The notes under the pieces were generated by a model. The model had not been told where the DNA came from. It saw nothing but the letters and a program-made list of their open reading frames with translations, and ran no database searches. Below, piece by piece: positions 1 to 6,893 of a DNA stretch of 13,039 bases (positions are counted from its first letter, which is position 1; each line of letters opens with the position of its first letter). The DNA lies in NCBI GenBank assembly GCA_018665385.1, contig JABJDN010000202.1:1-13039 (forward strand), given 5' to 3'. The translations under genes were made by a program, and so were the position numbers. This DNA is from Phycisphaerae bacterium. GTDB taxonomy: Bacteria > Planctomycetota > Phycisphaerae > Phycisphaerales > SM1A02.

Positions 1-12
1 AGAGAATTAAAA

Positions 13-267
13 TTAATGCTCTTCTTTGCGAGGTGTTGCTTCGCTGCACTTAATAGCGCGGCCATCAAGTTCAACTCCACTACATTCTTCCATTGCTTTA
101 TTTGCTTCTGAATCATCATCCATTGTTACGAAACCAAAACCTCGTGAACGACCGCTTTGGCGATCAGTGATGACAATTGCGTCTGATACAGCACCGAATG
201 CCTCGAAGTGTGACTTCAAATCTTCAGTGGTAGTACCCCAACTTAAGTTTCCAATATACAGTTTCAT
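13..267 (-). CDS. Small single-RRM RNA-binding protein
   Basis: Encodes an 84-residue protein that is essentially one RNA recognition motif. It probably binds single-stranded RNA as a chaperone or post-transcriptional regulator in the cytoplasm. The RNP2 motif (LYIGNL) lies near the N-terminus and RNP1 (RGFGFVTM) mid-protein. The short charged tail resembles the small RRM proteins of cyanobacteria, planctomycetes and other bacteria, some of which are cold-induced. I chose the ATG at 267 over an in-frame TTG at 273 because family members start MKLY(I/V)GNL and an AGG-containing weak ribosome site lies about 7 bases upstream. It is transcribed away from the lipoprotein gene. The family call is firm; the RNA targets cannot be inferred. 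Confidence 0.93.
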   Translation of the reverse strand: MKLYIGNLSWGTTTEDLKSHFEAFGAVSDAIVITDRQSGRSRGFGFVTMDDDSEANKAMEECSGVELDGRAIKCSEATPRKEEH

Positions 268-273
268 ACTCAA

Positions 274-444
274 ACCTAACCTTATTTTTTCCGCCCCCCC
301 CCAGAGGCGTCACATGCCTAGAACAAAACACAGATCAAGGCACTAGGCCACCAAGATGGGCAAATTGTACAAGCATTTTGGTAATTTGCGTAATTTCTTT
401 GTAAAAAGTGGTTCCTACTTGCGTTTTTAGTACGATAAGCAACG
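274..444. other. Divergent intergenic region, RRM gene / lipoprotein gene
   Basis: These 171 bases separate two divergently transcribed genes and should contain both promoters. I see no convincing -35/-10 pair for the RRM gene. For the plus-strand gene, TACGAT at 431-436 could be a -10 element only 8 bases from the ATG at 445, which would give an almost leaderless transcript. A run of nine C residues occupies 294-302; on the RRM transcript it reads as a G-run in the leader. No SD-like sequence precedes the ATG at 445. Confidence 0.4.
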
Positions 445-3165
445 ATGAAACATATTTTTTCTGCATTTGCTGTTCCATGTATCCTTGTAAGTTGTTCGCA
501 ACCTTCTGAACCACCAATCCCTGAAACAACAGCGGAAATTCAAGTTTCAGTTTCACAAGCAATTGGCGACCTTCCAGAAACAGAAGATCGCCCGACGATT
601 TCACACGTCCGAATAGTAGATTTAGATGAAGATGGTCTGCAAGATGTGCTTGTATGTGATGTTCTTGGACAAAAAGTAAGTTGGATTCGCCAAGAAGCAG
701 GCGGTACATTTACAGAACAAACAATTCTTTCAGAAGTAAATGGTCCCGTGCATGTTGAAGCAATAGACATGGACGAAGATGGCGATTTAGATATTCTTGT
801 TTCAGCAATGGGAGTCATACTTCCATCCGATGCGCATCTTGGAGAAGTACTCATTCTTGAAAACGACGGCAACGAACAATTCATACAGCACGTTATCGCC
901 AAAGGAGTGCAGCGTGTTACTGATGTGCAAGCTGGTGACTTAGATGGAGATGGAGATTTGGATCTCTCTGTTGCGCAATTCGGTTACACCCAAGGGCAAG
1001 TGCAATGGTTCCAAAACAATGGCGATTGGTCTTTTGCCCCACATCAATTGATTGACCGAAGTGGTGCGATTCACGCTCCTGTTGTTGATATTGATAACGA
1101 CGGCGATCTTGATGTCCTTGCATTGCTATCCCAAGAATGGGAAACGGTGTACGCGTTTGTAAACGATGGGAGCGGTTCATTCACGCCAAGAATTTTGCAC
1201 GATGTCGCAGACGCTGATTTTTCAAGTTCCGGAATAGAAGTAGCAGACCTTGACCAAGATGGCGATGCAGATGTTCTTTGGACAAATGGAGATGCATTTG
1301 TTGCAATTGATTACCGTCCGCTGCCAACGCATGGTTTGCAGTGGCTTGAAAATCATGGCGAAGGTGAATTTGAATTTCACCGTATTGGCCAAATGGATGG
1401 CGCGTATGCACCATCGGTGGCGGATATGGATAATGATGGCGACTTAGATATTGTTACCGTTGCAGAATTTGCTTTTTGGGATCGACCAGACACAAGAAGC
1501 GTCGTTTGGTGGGAGCAACTTGACGATATGCAATTCGCTCCCCATACAATTGCAAAAGACCCAACACATTTAGTGACCTGCGATGTAGCAGATTTAGATG
1601 GCAATGGTTTTCCTGACATAGTTGCTGGCGGCATGGCGTTGTATCCACCCTTTGACAGAATTACGCGGGTTACTTGCTGGATGAACGATGGAGCATTGAA
1701 CGAAGTAGATGCGATGAGTTTTGAGTATCCTGAATCTGTACAATCAAAACTCCTAGAAGCAAGTACTTCAGGGTCTCGTGGGATGATTCTGCATGCCAAC
1801 GGATTCGACCCACGTAGTGAATACAGCGCAGCGATGGAAAGTGAACCAAGCAATCCGCTATGGCCATATTATCTTGGAATCCTTGATGGTTCAGAAGGGG
1901 ATAGTTCTTCTGCTTTTGCTCGTTTTGAATTAGCAGAATCGTTAGACAATTCGTATGCTCCTCTGCAAACTCGTCTGGGTGAACTGCTATTGGGGCAGGG
2001 CGAAGTTACACTTGCTCAACAGAAGTTTCGTACTGCAAATACAGAACACTCGCGAGTAGCACTTGCTCAGATTGAAGCTAGTAGCCAAAATTGGGAAAAA
2101 CTATTGGAGATTCTAGAAGGCTCAACTATTCCCGCTGCTACATCGCTGCGTTTGAATGCTCAAGCAAAACTACAGGGCGAAACGGTACAGCCATATGTAG
2201 CTATTGATATGGGATACCAAATGGATGACCCTTGGCTCGCTGAAGTGGATGCACTGTGCATTCTTGCACCGCACCTTGTAACACAAGCTCAAACTAAACT
2301 CATAGCAGGGAATACTGTAGAAGCTGAGCGATTACTTCGCCGTGCAATTGAAATCGATGGTGCCGACAAAGATGCAAGGCTTGCGCTTGCTAACATTTTA
2401 ATGCGTGGTGATAGATTAAACAGCCAAACACTTACAGAGTCTATTACGCATCTTGAAGCTAGCCTCAAGTCAGATCCTGAGTATGTCATGACGCGTTCCA
2501 AATACGGTTGGGCATTGTATTTAGCTCAACGCTTGAATGAAGCGCACGCAGTATGGCTCTCCATACTTGAAGACGAACCGATGCACGGTCCAGCGCTGAC
2601 ATATCTTGGGCAACTTGCCCTGACTCAACAACAATTTCAGCCAGCGTACGAGTATTATCGACTTGCACTTTCTGTACCAGAAGATTCACCATTTGCAATT
2701 GCAAACAGCGATGAAATGCGAGCATCAATTCTTTACCGCTTTTCGCTCGCAGCTATCCAAGTGAATAAAAAAGTTGAAGCAATGAACGCGTTAAAACTTG
2801 CAGTGGAGTACACACCAAGCGACCCTTCAATTCAGTTTGAATTAGGTAACATGTTTATTGGAATGCAGCAATTCGATCAGGCTTTGCCACATATTGAACT
2901 TGCAAACGCATTGCAACCGGACAATGCTCGAATGCTCGCGGCACTTGGGTACACATGGTTTAATTTGAATAACACACTCAACGCGATTGTATTTTTAGAA
3001 CAAGCCGTGAAACTAGCACCAACGTTTGCGTTGGCGTGGTATCACTTAGGAAATGCTCAACAGTTGCAAGGCGATACAAACGCTGCACGCGAGTCTTTCA
3101 CAATGGCGGTGCAATTGCAGCCCTCATTTACAATCGCAAAAGAAGCGTTGTCAAAATTGCGTTAA
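445..3165 (+). CDS. Lipoprotein with FG-GAP/VCBS repeats and TPR domain
   Basis: A 906-residue exported protein. Residues 1-17 form a lipoprotein signal with lipobox L14-V-S-C17, so the mature protein should be anchored by Cys17. Residues about 55-415 carry seven FG-GAP/VCBS repeats. Their calcium-binding DxDxDG loops start at D59, D108, D165, D215, D268, D327 and D383; the last is degenerate (DLDGNG). This region should fold as a beta-propeller. From about residue 455 to the end the protein is helical with TPRs, clearest at 620-655 and 760-900. The combination of a propeller with TPRs is common in planctomycete surface proteins; the likely role is scaffolding or adhesion outside the cytoplasm, and I see no enzymatic motif. 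The start is the ATG just before the lipoprotein signal, although it lacks an SD. The stop overlaps that of panD. Confidence 0.9.
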   Translation: MKHIFSAFAVPCILVSCSQPSEPPIPETTAEIQVSVSQAIGDLPETEDRPTISHVRIVDLDEDGLQDVLVCDVLGQKVSWIRQEAGGTFTEQTILSEVNGPVHVEAIDMDEDGDLDILVSAMGVILPSDAHLGEVLILENDGNEQFIQHVIAKGVQRVTDVQAGDLDGDGDLDLSVAQFGYTQGQVQWFQNNGDWSFAPHQLIDRSGAIHAPVVDIDNDGDLDVLALLSQEWETVYAFVNDGSGSFTPRILHDVADADFSSSGIEVADLDQDGDADVLWTNGDAFVAIDYRPLPTHGLQWLENHGEGEFEFHRIGQMDGAYAPSVADMDNDGDLDIVTVAEFAFWDRPDTRSVVWWEQLDDMQFAPHTIAKDPTHLVTCDVADLDGNGFPDIVAGGMALYPPFDRITRVTCWMNDGALNEVDAMSFEYPESVQSKLLEASTSGSRGMILHANGFDPRSEYSAAMESEPSNPLWPYYLGILDGSEGDSSSAFARFELAESLDNSYAPLQTRLGELLLGQGEVTLAQQKFRTANTEHSRVALAQIEASSQNWEKLLEILEGSTIPAATSLRLNAQAKLQGETVQPYVAIDMGYQMDDPWLAEVDALCILAPHLVTQAQTKLIAGNTVEAERLLRRAIEIDGADKDARLALANILMRGDRLNSQTLTESITHLEASLKSDPEYVMTRSKYGWALYLAQRLNEAHAVWLSILEDEPMHGPALTYLGQLALTQQQFQPAYEYYRLALSVPEDSPFAIANSDEMRASILYRFSLAAIQVNKKVEAMNALKLAVEYTPSDPSIQFELGNMFIGMQQFDQALPHIELANALQPDNARMLAALGYTWFNLNNTLNAIVFLEQAVKLAPTFALAWYHLGNAQQLQGDTNAARESFTMAVQLQPSFTIAKEALSKLR

Positions 3166-3551
3166 ATGGGTTGGTTTGAGAGCGACGGTTCGTAATGGAA
3201 CGACTCTTTGATCGTGTTATCCGAGTTCATAACAAGTATTTTCGGACGATGTGATTCATATTCTTCTTCGTTCAAATGAGCATAGTGCATTATGATGACT
3301 TGGTCTCCCACGCTTGCAAGGTGAGCGGCAGCACCATTAATACCAATAATGCCTGTGCCTGGTTCTCCCTCGAAAACATACGTTTCAAATCGAGAACCTG
3401 TTGTGCAATTTGCAATTGTGATAGCGTCGCTTGCACGCATGCCGCATTTGCGTAGAAGATTGACATCGATAGTGAGCGAGCCAGAGTAATCTGGGCGCGC
3501 TTCTGTAACAACTGCTTGGTGAATTTTGCTATGGAGTACTTTTCGCATCAT
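3162..3551 (-). CDS. panD: Aspartate 1-decarboxylase (pyruvoyl enzyme precursor)
   Basis: Converts L-aspartate to beta-alanine and CO2 for pantothenate and coenzyme A synthesis in the cytoplasm. The 129 residues align without gaps to the E. coli enzyme (126 residues) through the core. The self-cleavage site is Y22-S-G24-S25, where Ser25 becomes the catalytic pyruvoyl group. Lys9, Arg54, Thr57, Tyr58 and the N72-GAAAH block are also in place, so the zymogen looks functional. The gene starts with two consecutive ATG codons (3551 and 3548) and lacks a good SD. A promoter-like element lies just upstream. No other pantothenate gene is nearby, so it is a stand-alone locus. Its TAA overlaps the TAA of the convergent lipoprotein gene. 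Confidence 0.97.
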   Translation of the reverse strand: MMRKVLHSKIHQAVVTEARPDYSGSLTIDVNLLRKCGMRASDAITIANCTTGSRFETYVFEGEPGTGIIGINGAAAHLASVGDQVIIMHYAHLNEEEYESHRPKILVMNSDNTIKESFHYEPSLSNQPI

Positions 3552-3561
3552 GAGTCCAGGT

Positions 3562-3588
3562 ATTTTAGCAGTTTTTATGTAAAGTCAA
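3562..3588 (-). promoter_or_regulatory. Candidate sigma70-like promoter of panD
   Basis: Read on the minus strand, TTGACT (3588-3583) and TAAAAT (3567-3562) form a -35/-10 pair with a short 15-base spacer. The -10 ends 10 bases before the first ATG, so transcription would begin within a few bases of the start codon. This fits the absence of an SD. The hexamer matches are good but the spacer is below the usual 16-18. Confidence 0.5.
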
Positions 3589-3596
3589 TAGCCGAT

Positions 3597-3629
3597 TCCT
3601 TGGTATCCTTAGGAGATATTCCAAGGAGG
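3597..3629 (+). promoter_or_regulatory. Leader hairpin that buries the Shine-Dalgarno of the HEPN gene
   Basis: TCCTTGG (3597-3603) is exactly complementary to CCAAGGA (3621-3627). TATC (3604-3607) pairs with GATA (3615-3618), with a two-base TT bulge and a 7-base loop. The SD AAGGAGG (3623-3629) lies 6 bases before the ATG at 3636, and its first five bases are in the 3' arm of the stem. The fold would block ribosome loading until opened by temperature, a protein, an RNA or translation. Alternatively the dyad could be a DNA operator. The pairing is directly visible; the regulatory function is inferred. Confidence 0.5.
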
Positions 3630-3635
3630 ATTTCC

Positions 3636-4337
3636 ATGGCAGAGGTACCATTACAACAATTGCATGCCGTATGGCGTGAGCAGCACGGGATTCTGTTTAA
3701 AGCAAAAACACATGATGCAATTCGATTGCGAATGCATCGCGCTTTTTCTTGGATGAAAAAAGCAGATGAGTTTGCCATTCCTGAGGATGCAGATGCTCGA
3801 CTTATTTTTTCGTGGGTCGCTATGAATACGCTGTATGCAAAGTGGGACAGTGATCGTGCCAATCGTGAGCCTGAGTGGAATACACGCGAATCTTTTCTCA
3901 TTCGCATGGTGGAAGGCGATACCGAAGGCCGCATCCAAAAAACGTTGCTTGTGAATAGAAAACTATGCGATCGTTTGCTTTCTGAAGAGCATTTAATTAA
4001 TTCATATTGGGGAAATCCAAGCGAAGATGAAGCGAGGAAAGCTCGGTCGAAACCAAGAAGAATTGGTAAGCATTACCATGTTGCAGAAGAAGTGATTAAA
4101 ATTTTATTGCCCCTAATGACATGTATTACTATGCTTCGTTCGCAGTTAGTACATGGAATGTCGACATTCGGAAGTAGCGCGAATAGGGCGGTAGTTGAGG
4201 CTGGCGCAGTCATTATGTTTGAGTTAAACATTGCTATGTTGCAAATTATTGCAGAAGATGGCTTGTGGCAAGATGACGAATCGTGGATGCCAGTACCATA
4301 CCCTCCAATGAGACCTCACTTTAGGCGCGATTCGTAA
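3636..4337 (+). CDS. HEPN-domain protein with Rx4H motif, putative RNase
   Basis: A 233-residue soluble protein with no signal or membrane segment. The C-terminal half carries a HEPN-like signature: R168-SQLV-H173 (Rx4H) followed by GMSTFGSSANR, matching the LRNQLxHG...NR pattern of Apea-like/HEPN proteins. A characteristic WVAMNTLYA segment lies near residues 60-68 and a basic patch near 133-146. HEPN proteins with Rx4-6H are often metal-independent RNases in toxin-antitoxin, abortive-infection or RNA-processing systems, while others are non-catalytic. The start is set by a near-perfect SD (AAGGAGG) 6 bases upstream; a longer frame reaching back to a TTG at 3516 overlaps panD and lacks such a site. 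The stop TAA shares a base with the ATG of the exonuclease gene, so translation is probably coupled. No MNT-type nucleotidyltransferase or other antitoxin is beside it. The family call is moderate; the activity is inferred. Confidence 0.68.
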   Translation: MAEVPLQQLHAVWREQHGILFKAKTHDAIRLRMHRAFSWMKKADEFAIPEDADARLIFSWVAMNTLYAKWDSDRANREPEWNTRESFLIRMVEGDTEGRIQKTLLVNRKLCDRLLSEEHLINSYWGNPSEDEARKARSKPRRIGKHYHVAEEVIKILLPLMTCITMLRSQLVHGMSTFGSSANRAVVEAGAVIMFELNIAMLQIIAEDGLWQDDESWMPVPYPPMRPHFRRDS

Positions 4338-4882
4338 TGCAAACTTCATTACTCCATGACATTAAGATGGGTGCGATTGTTGATGTCGAGACAACTGGCA
4401 TGAGCCCACAGCGGGGTGATGAAGTTGTAGAGATCGGAATTATTCTGTTTCGGTTCAATGCTGTGCACCATGACGAAGTTGAGATTGTCGAAACATACCA
4501 AGCGCTCCGCGAGCCCACTGATCCTATTCCATGGAATGTTACAAAAATTCATGGCATCACGGACGATATGGTTCGCGGGAAAACACTGGACTATACAAAG
4601 ATGGAATCCATTTTTGGTAGAGCGGAGTTTGTAGTTGCACATAACGCGAGTTTCGACCGTAGTTTTCTAGAAGACCTTGTGCCTATGAGTATCGACCGTC
4701 CATGGAAGTGCAGTTGTTTCGGGATTCCATGGAAACAACACGGTCTCGAAAATCGCAGACTTGGAACCTTGCGAGATTTTTTTAACATAGATCACGAAGA
4801 TGCGCATCGTGCACTTGCAGATTGCGAAGTTGTACTCGAGGCGTTGAAACGGCCACATTACCTTCAAGAACTACTGAATTAA
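4337..4882 (+). CDS. DEDDh 3'-5' exonuclease, DnaQ/epsilon-like
   Basis: A 181-residue stand-alone exonuclease domain of the DnaQ-like superfamily. All five catalytic positions are visible: D16 and E18 in DVETTG (Exo I), D107 in HNASFD (Exo II), and H157 with D162 in HRALADCE (Exo III, DEDDh type). Such proteins remove nucleotides from 3' ends of DNA or RNA with two metal ions. The family includes the Pol III epsilon subunit, ExoX, RNase T and oligoribonuclease. Clear epsilon-specific extensions are missing, so the substrate is open. The ATG overlaps the last base of the HEPN stop codon (TAATG), indicating translational coupling and possible joint function. Only 27 bases separate its stop from the convergent mscS-like gene. 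The domain call is firm; the pathway is unknown. Confidence 0.9.
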   Translation: MQTSLLHDIKMGAIVDVETTGMSPQRGDEVVEIGIILFRFNAVHHDEVEIVETYQALREPTDPIPWNVTKIHGITDDMVRGKTLDYTKMESIFGRAEFVVAHNASFDRSFLEDLVPMSIDRPWKCSCFGIPWKQHGLENRRLGTLRDFFNIDHEDAHRALADCEVVLEALKRPHYLQELLN

Positions 4883-4909
4883 TTGAGCCATGGTTAGTTT
4901 ATTGAAATC

Positions 4910-5656
4910 TTAAGAAGTAACCGTCAAAATTTCACTATTATTAAAAATCGAATTTGGTACGTAGAGAGTGTTTCCATCATCAGTTTGTAAGTACGTGGCA
5001 TACAAGCCAATGCTGGTAACAGTTCCGGCAATTTTCCCAGAAATGATTGAATCACCAACTTTAAATGGCTGATTTAGCATGACGACTATTCCACCAAAGA
5101 AATTTGCGACAACATCTTTTGAGGCAAACGCAACGCCAGCACCGCCGATGCCGCCAATTGTAATGACGGCGCTCATATTTAATCCAAGTGATTGCAACAT
5201 AACAATGAATCCGACAACCCATGCAAGTACAACGCCAACGCTCGCGAGCGCTTGAATTGCTGTTGTGTCAAGATCGATAGACTCTTTGGTATGGTGCCAA
5301 TTATTTAGGATACTGGCAAATGCACGAACTCCACGAGTAACGAACCATGTTGCGAGAAGAACTAACAAACCTATTCGAATCATTGAAATCAACCCGTCGG
5401 TGTTTATCACATCTTCGCCCGCATTAAACTCCAGTAAACTGTTTAACACATAATGATCGACAAGCCTTTGCATAATGAGCGTTATTGCTACAACCCAAAT
5501 GGCAACACCAAGGGGGGTCGGCAAAGAAGATCCAATTGCAGTTCGAATGTCACCAAGTGTTCCTTCGCCGCCTTTGCCAAAAAGTTTAGCCAACGTAAAC
5601 AGAATGAGATGAGGCGCAAAGGCAGAAGCAAGTGTAATTGTAATGAATGTGACCAT
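4910..5656 (-). CDS. MscS-family mechanosensitive channel lacking the C-terminal domain
   Basis: A 248-residue membrane protein with hydrophobic segments near residues 1-25, 50-70, 90-110 and 135-157. The glycine/alanine-rich pore helix TM3 lies at about 163-192 (GGIGGAGVAFASKDVVANFF) and is followed by the conserved NQPFKVGD turn. The MscS beta domain then ends with VPNSIFNNSEI, and the protein stops within a few residues. E. coli MscS (286 residues) continues for about 100 residues as an alpha/beta cage, which is absent here. Only 27 bases lie between this stop and the convergent exonuclease gene, so no lost 3' end is hidden downstream. It could be a naturally short channel or a truncation fixed by local rearrangement. 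Last gene of the peroxiredoxin operon, 20 bases after the reductase. Likely role: pressure release on osmotic downshift. Confidence 0.88.
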   Translation of the reverse strand: MVTFITITLASAFAPHLILFTLAKLFGKGGEGTLGDIRTAIGSSLPTPLGVAIWVVAITLIMQRLVDHYVLNSLLEFNAGEDVINTDGLISMIRIGLLVLLATWFVTRGVRAFASILNNWHHTKESIDLDTTAIQALASVGVVLAWVVGFIVMLQSLGLNMSAVITIGGIGGAGVAFASKDVVANFFGGIVVMLNQPFKVGDSIISGKIAGTVTSIGLYATYLQTDDGNTLYVPNSIFNNSEILTVTS

Positions 5657-5676
5657 GTGCCTATGGTAGCAAATAG

Positions 5677-6252
5677 TTAGTGCAAAGCACGAATCACTCG
5701 CACCATCTCATGCGTCAGTGATTCCAGTTGAAGTTGCAATTTTTCATCTGTAATTTGTTTTTCGTTTTGAAGATTCTCAGTGCTATTGCCCACAGCAAGG
5801 TGGTTTGGTAACACAAATGTGCCAATACCTGCAAGGATCGTCCGAAGATGATGTAAGCCTCTAATTCCGCCCAGCCCACCGGGCGAAGCTGAGACTAGGC
5901 CTGCAATTTTCCCATTCCAGCAAGACATGCGTTCTTCCCCATCAGCTTTTATTGTTGCCCAATCTATAGCGTTCTTTAGAACACCTGTAAGTGATCCGTT
6001 ATATTCAGGGCTTGCGATAAAAAAACCATTGTGACTATTCAGTAACTGTTTAAATTGAAGGACTCCTTCTGGTATACCTTCCTTTGCAACTAAGTCGTCG
6101 CAATACAGAGGGATATTGAAGTCTTGTAAATCAACAAAGGTTGTTTCTGCTCCAGCTTTTTTTGCAGCCTGCAATGCAATCCGTGCAAGACGTTTGTTTA
6201 CTGATTCTTTTCGTGTACTGCCAGCGAACGCTAACACTTTTGGCGAACTCAT
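5677..6252 (-). CDS. NAD(P)H-dependent FMN reductase (flavodoxin-like fold)
   Basis: A 191-residue cytoplasmic flavoprotein. The FMN phosphate-binding loop is GSTRKESVN (residues 11-19). The family hallmark SPEYNGSLTGVLKNAIDW occupies 81-98 and binds the isoalloxazine ring. A glycine-rich ASPGGLGG segment follows at 122-129. Relatives (SsuE, ChrR/YieF, ArsH-like and azoreductase groups) pass electrons from NAD(P)H through FMN to free flavin, quinones or metal oxyanions, often limiting oxidative stress. The ATG overlaps the peroxiredoxin TGA (ATGA), so the two are coupled, which supports a redox-defence role. The exact substrate cannot be read from sequence. Confidence 0.92.
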   Translation of the reverse strand: MSSPKVLAFAGSTRKESVNKRLARIALQAAKKAGAETTFVDLQDFNIPLYCDDLVAKEGIPEGVLQFKQLLNSHNGFFIASPEYNGSLTGVLKNAIDWATIKADGEERMSCWNGKIAGLVSASPGGLGGIRGLHHLRTILAGIGTFVLPNHLAVGNSTENLQNEKQITDEKLQLQLESLTHEMVRVIRALH

Positions 6253-6845
6253 AGTGCTTCCGCATGTGCGGCAAGGTACGAAGCAACGCCTTCAGTATTT
6301 GGAGCCATGCCGGTGTCGCCCTTGTTCCAACCTGCTGGGCAAACTTCACCATGTTCTTCTGTAAATTGCAATGCGTCGACAATCCGTAGCATTTCATCAA
6401 CGTTGCGACCAAGTGGAAGGTTGTTTGCAACTTGGTGTTGTACGATTCCGTCTTTATCAATCAAGAAGCTCGCACGAAGAGCGATGCCAGCGTCATGAAG
6501 TATGCCAAACGAACTTGCAATTTCACGCTTCACATCAGCGACCATTGGGAAACTCACTTCGCCGATGCCGCCCTTATCAACAGGTGTGTTACGCCAAGCA
6601 GCATGTGTAAATTGTGAATCAATAGAGCAACCTATTAATTGCACATCACGTTCTTCGAATGCTGCTACGCGTTTGTTGTGTGCAATAATTTCAGTTGGGC
6701 AAACGAACGTGAAGTCAAGTGGCCAGAAAAATAGAACAACGTAATGGCCACGGAATTGGTCAAGAGACAGAGATTCCATAACACCGTTCGGCATGACTGC
6801 TTGCGCGGTGAAATTGGGGGCTTCTTTATTTACTAATATGCTCAT
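6249..6845 (-). CDS. Typical 2-Cys peroxiredoxin (AhpC/Prx1 type)
   Basis: A 198-residue thiol peroxidase that reduces hydrogen peroxide, organic peroxides and peroxynitrite in the cytoplasm. The peroxidatic cysteine is C49 in PLDFTFVCPTE and the resolving cysteine is C169 in EVCPAGW, so it is a typical 2-Cys enzyme acting as a head-to-tail dimer or decamer. The GG(L/I)G element (KGGIG) is present, but the C-terminal YF motif of overoxidation-sensitive eukaryotic enzymes is absent, suggesting a robust enzyme. No AhpF is nearby; reduction may use thioredoxin. The ATG follows AAAGGAA by a suitable distance. A TACAAT -10-like element lies 27 bases upstream. First gene of a three-gene operon with the FMN reductase and the MscS-like channel. 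Confidence 0.96.
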   Translation of the reverse strand: MSILVNKEAPNFTAQAVMPNGVMESLSLDQFRGHYVVLFFWPLDFTFVCPTEIIAHNKRVAAFEERDVQLIGCSIDSQFTHAAWRNTPVDKGGIGEVSFPMVADVKREIASSFGILHDAGIALRASFLIDKDGIVQHQVANNLPLGRNVDEMLRIVDALQFTEEHGEVCPAGWNKGDTGMAPNTEGVASYLAAHAEAL

Positions 6846-6872
6846 TGCTTGTTTCCTTTATTTGAGCCTTCT

Positions 6873-6878
6873 ATTGTA
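6873..6878 (-). promoter_or_regulatory. Candidate -10 element of the peroxiredoxin operon
   Basis: On the minus strand TACAAT stands 27 bases before the peroxiredoxin ATG, leaving room for a leader that includes the AAAGGAA ribosome site. The hexamer 17 bases further upstream (TTCTTC) is a poor -35, so the promoter may depend on an activator or another sigma factor. Confidence 0.35.
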
Positions 6879-6893
6879 CCATTCCCAGTAGAT

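Noticed and set aside
294..302. Run of nine C residues as a phase-variation or regulatory tract
   Set aside because: It is intergenic, single, and not positioned between recognisable promoter elements. It may be a sequencing-prone homopolymer.
959..1457. Near-repeats of GATGGAGATGG/GATAATGATGGCGA-like DNA as a repeat array
   Set aside because: These are codons of the recurring DxDxDG calcium-binding loops within one protein, not a DNA repeat element.
3516..3635. In-frame N-terminal extension of the HEPN gene back to a TTG at 3516
   Set aside because: It would overlap panD head-on and contain the leader hairpin. The ATG at 3636 has a near-perfect SD at ideal spacing.
4526..4735. Palindrome ATTCCATGGAAT and three CCATGGA copies in the exonuclease gene
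   Set aside because: Each copy encodes Pro-Trp (IPWN, RPWK, IPWK) in frame, so the repeats follow from coding.
3636..4882. Calling the HEPN/exonuclease pair a classical HEPN-MNT toxin-antitoxin system
   Set aside because: The partner has DEDDh exonuclease motifs, not the nucleotidyltransferase GSxxxGxxxxxSDxD motif.
4883..4909. Bidirectional terminator between the exonuclease and MscS-like genes
   Set aside because: The 27 bases do not form a GC-rich hairpin followed by a T-run.
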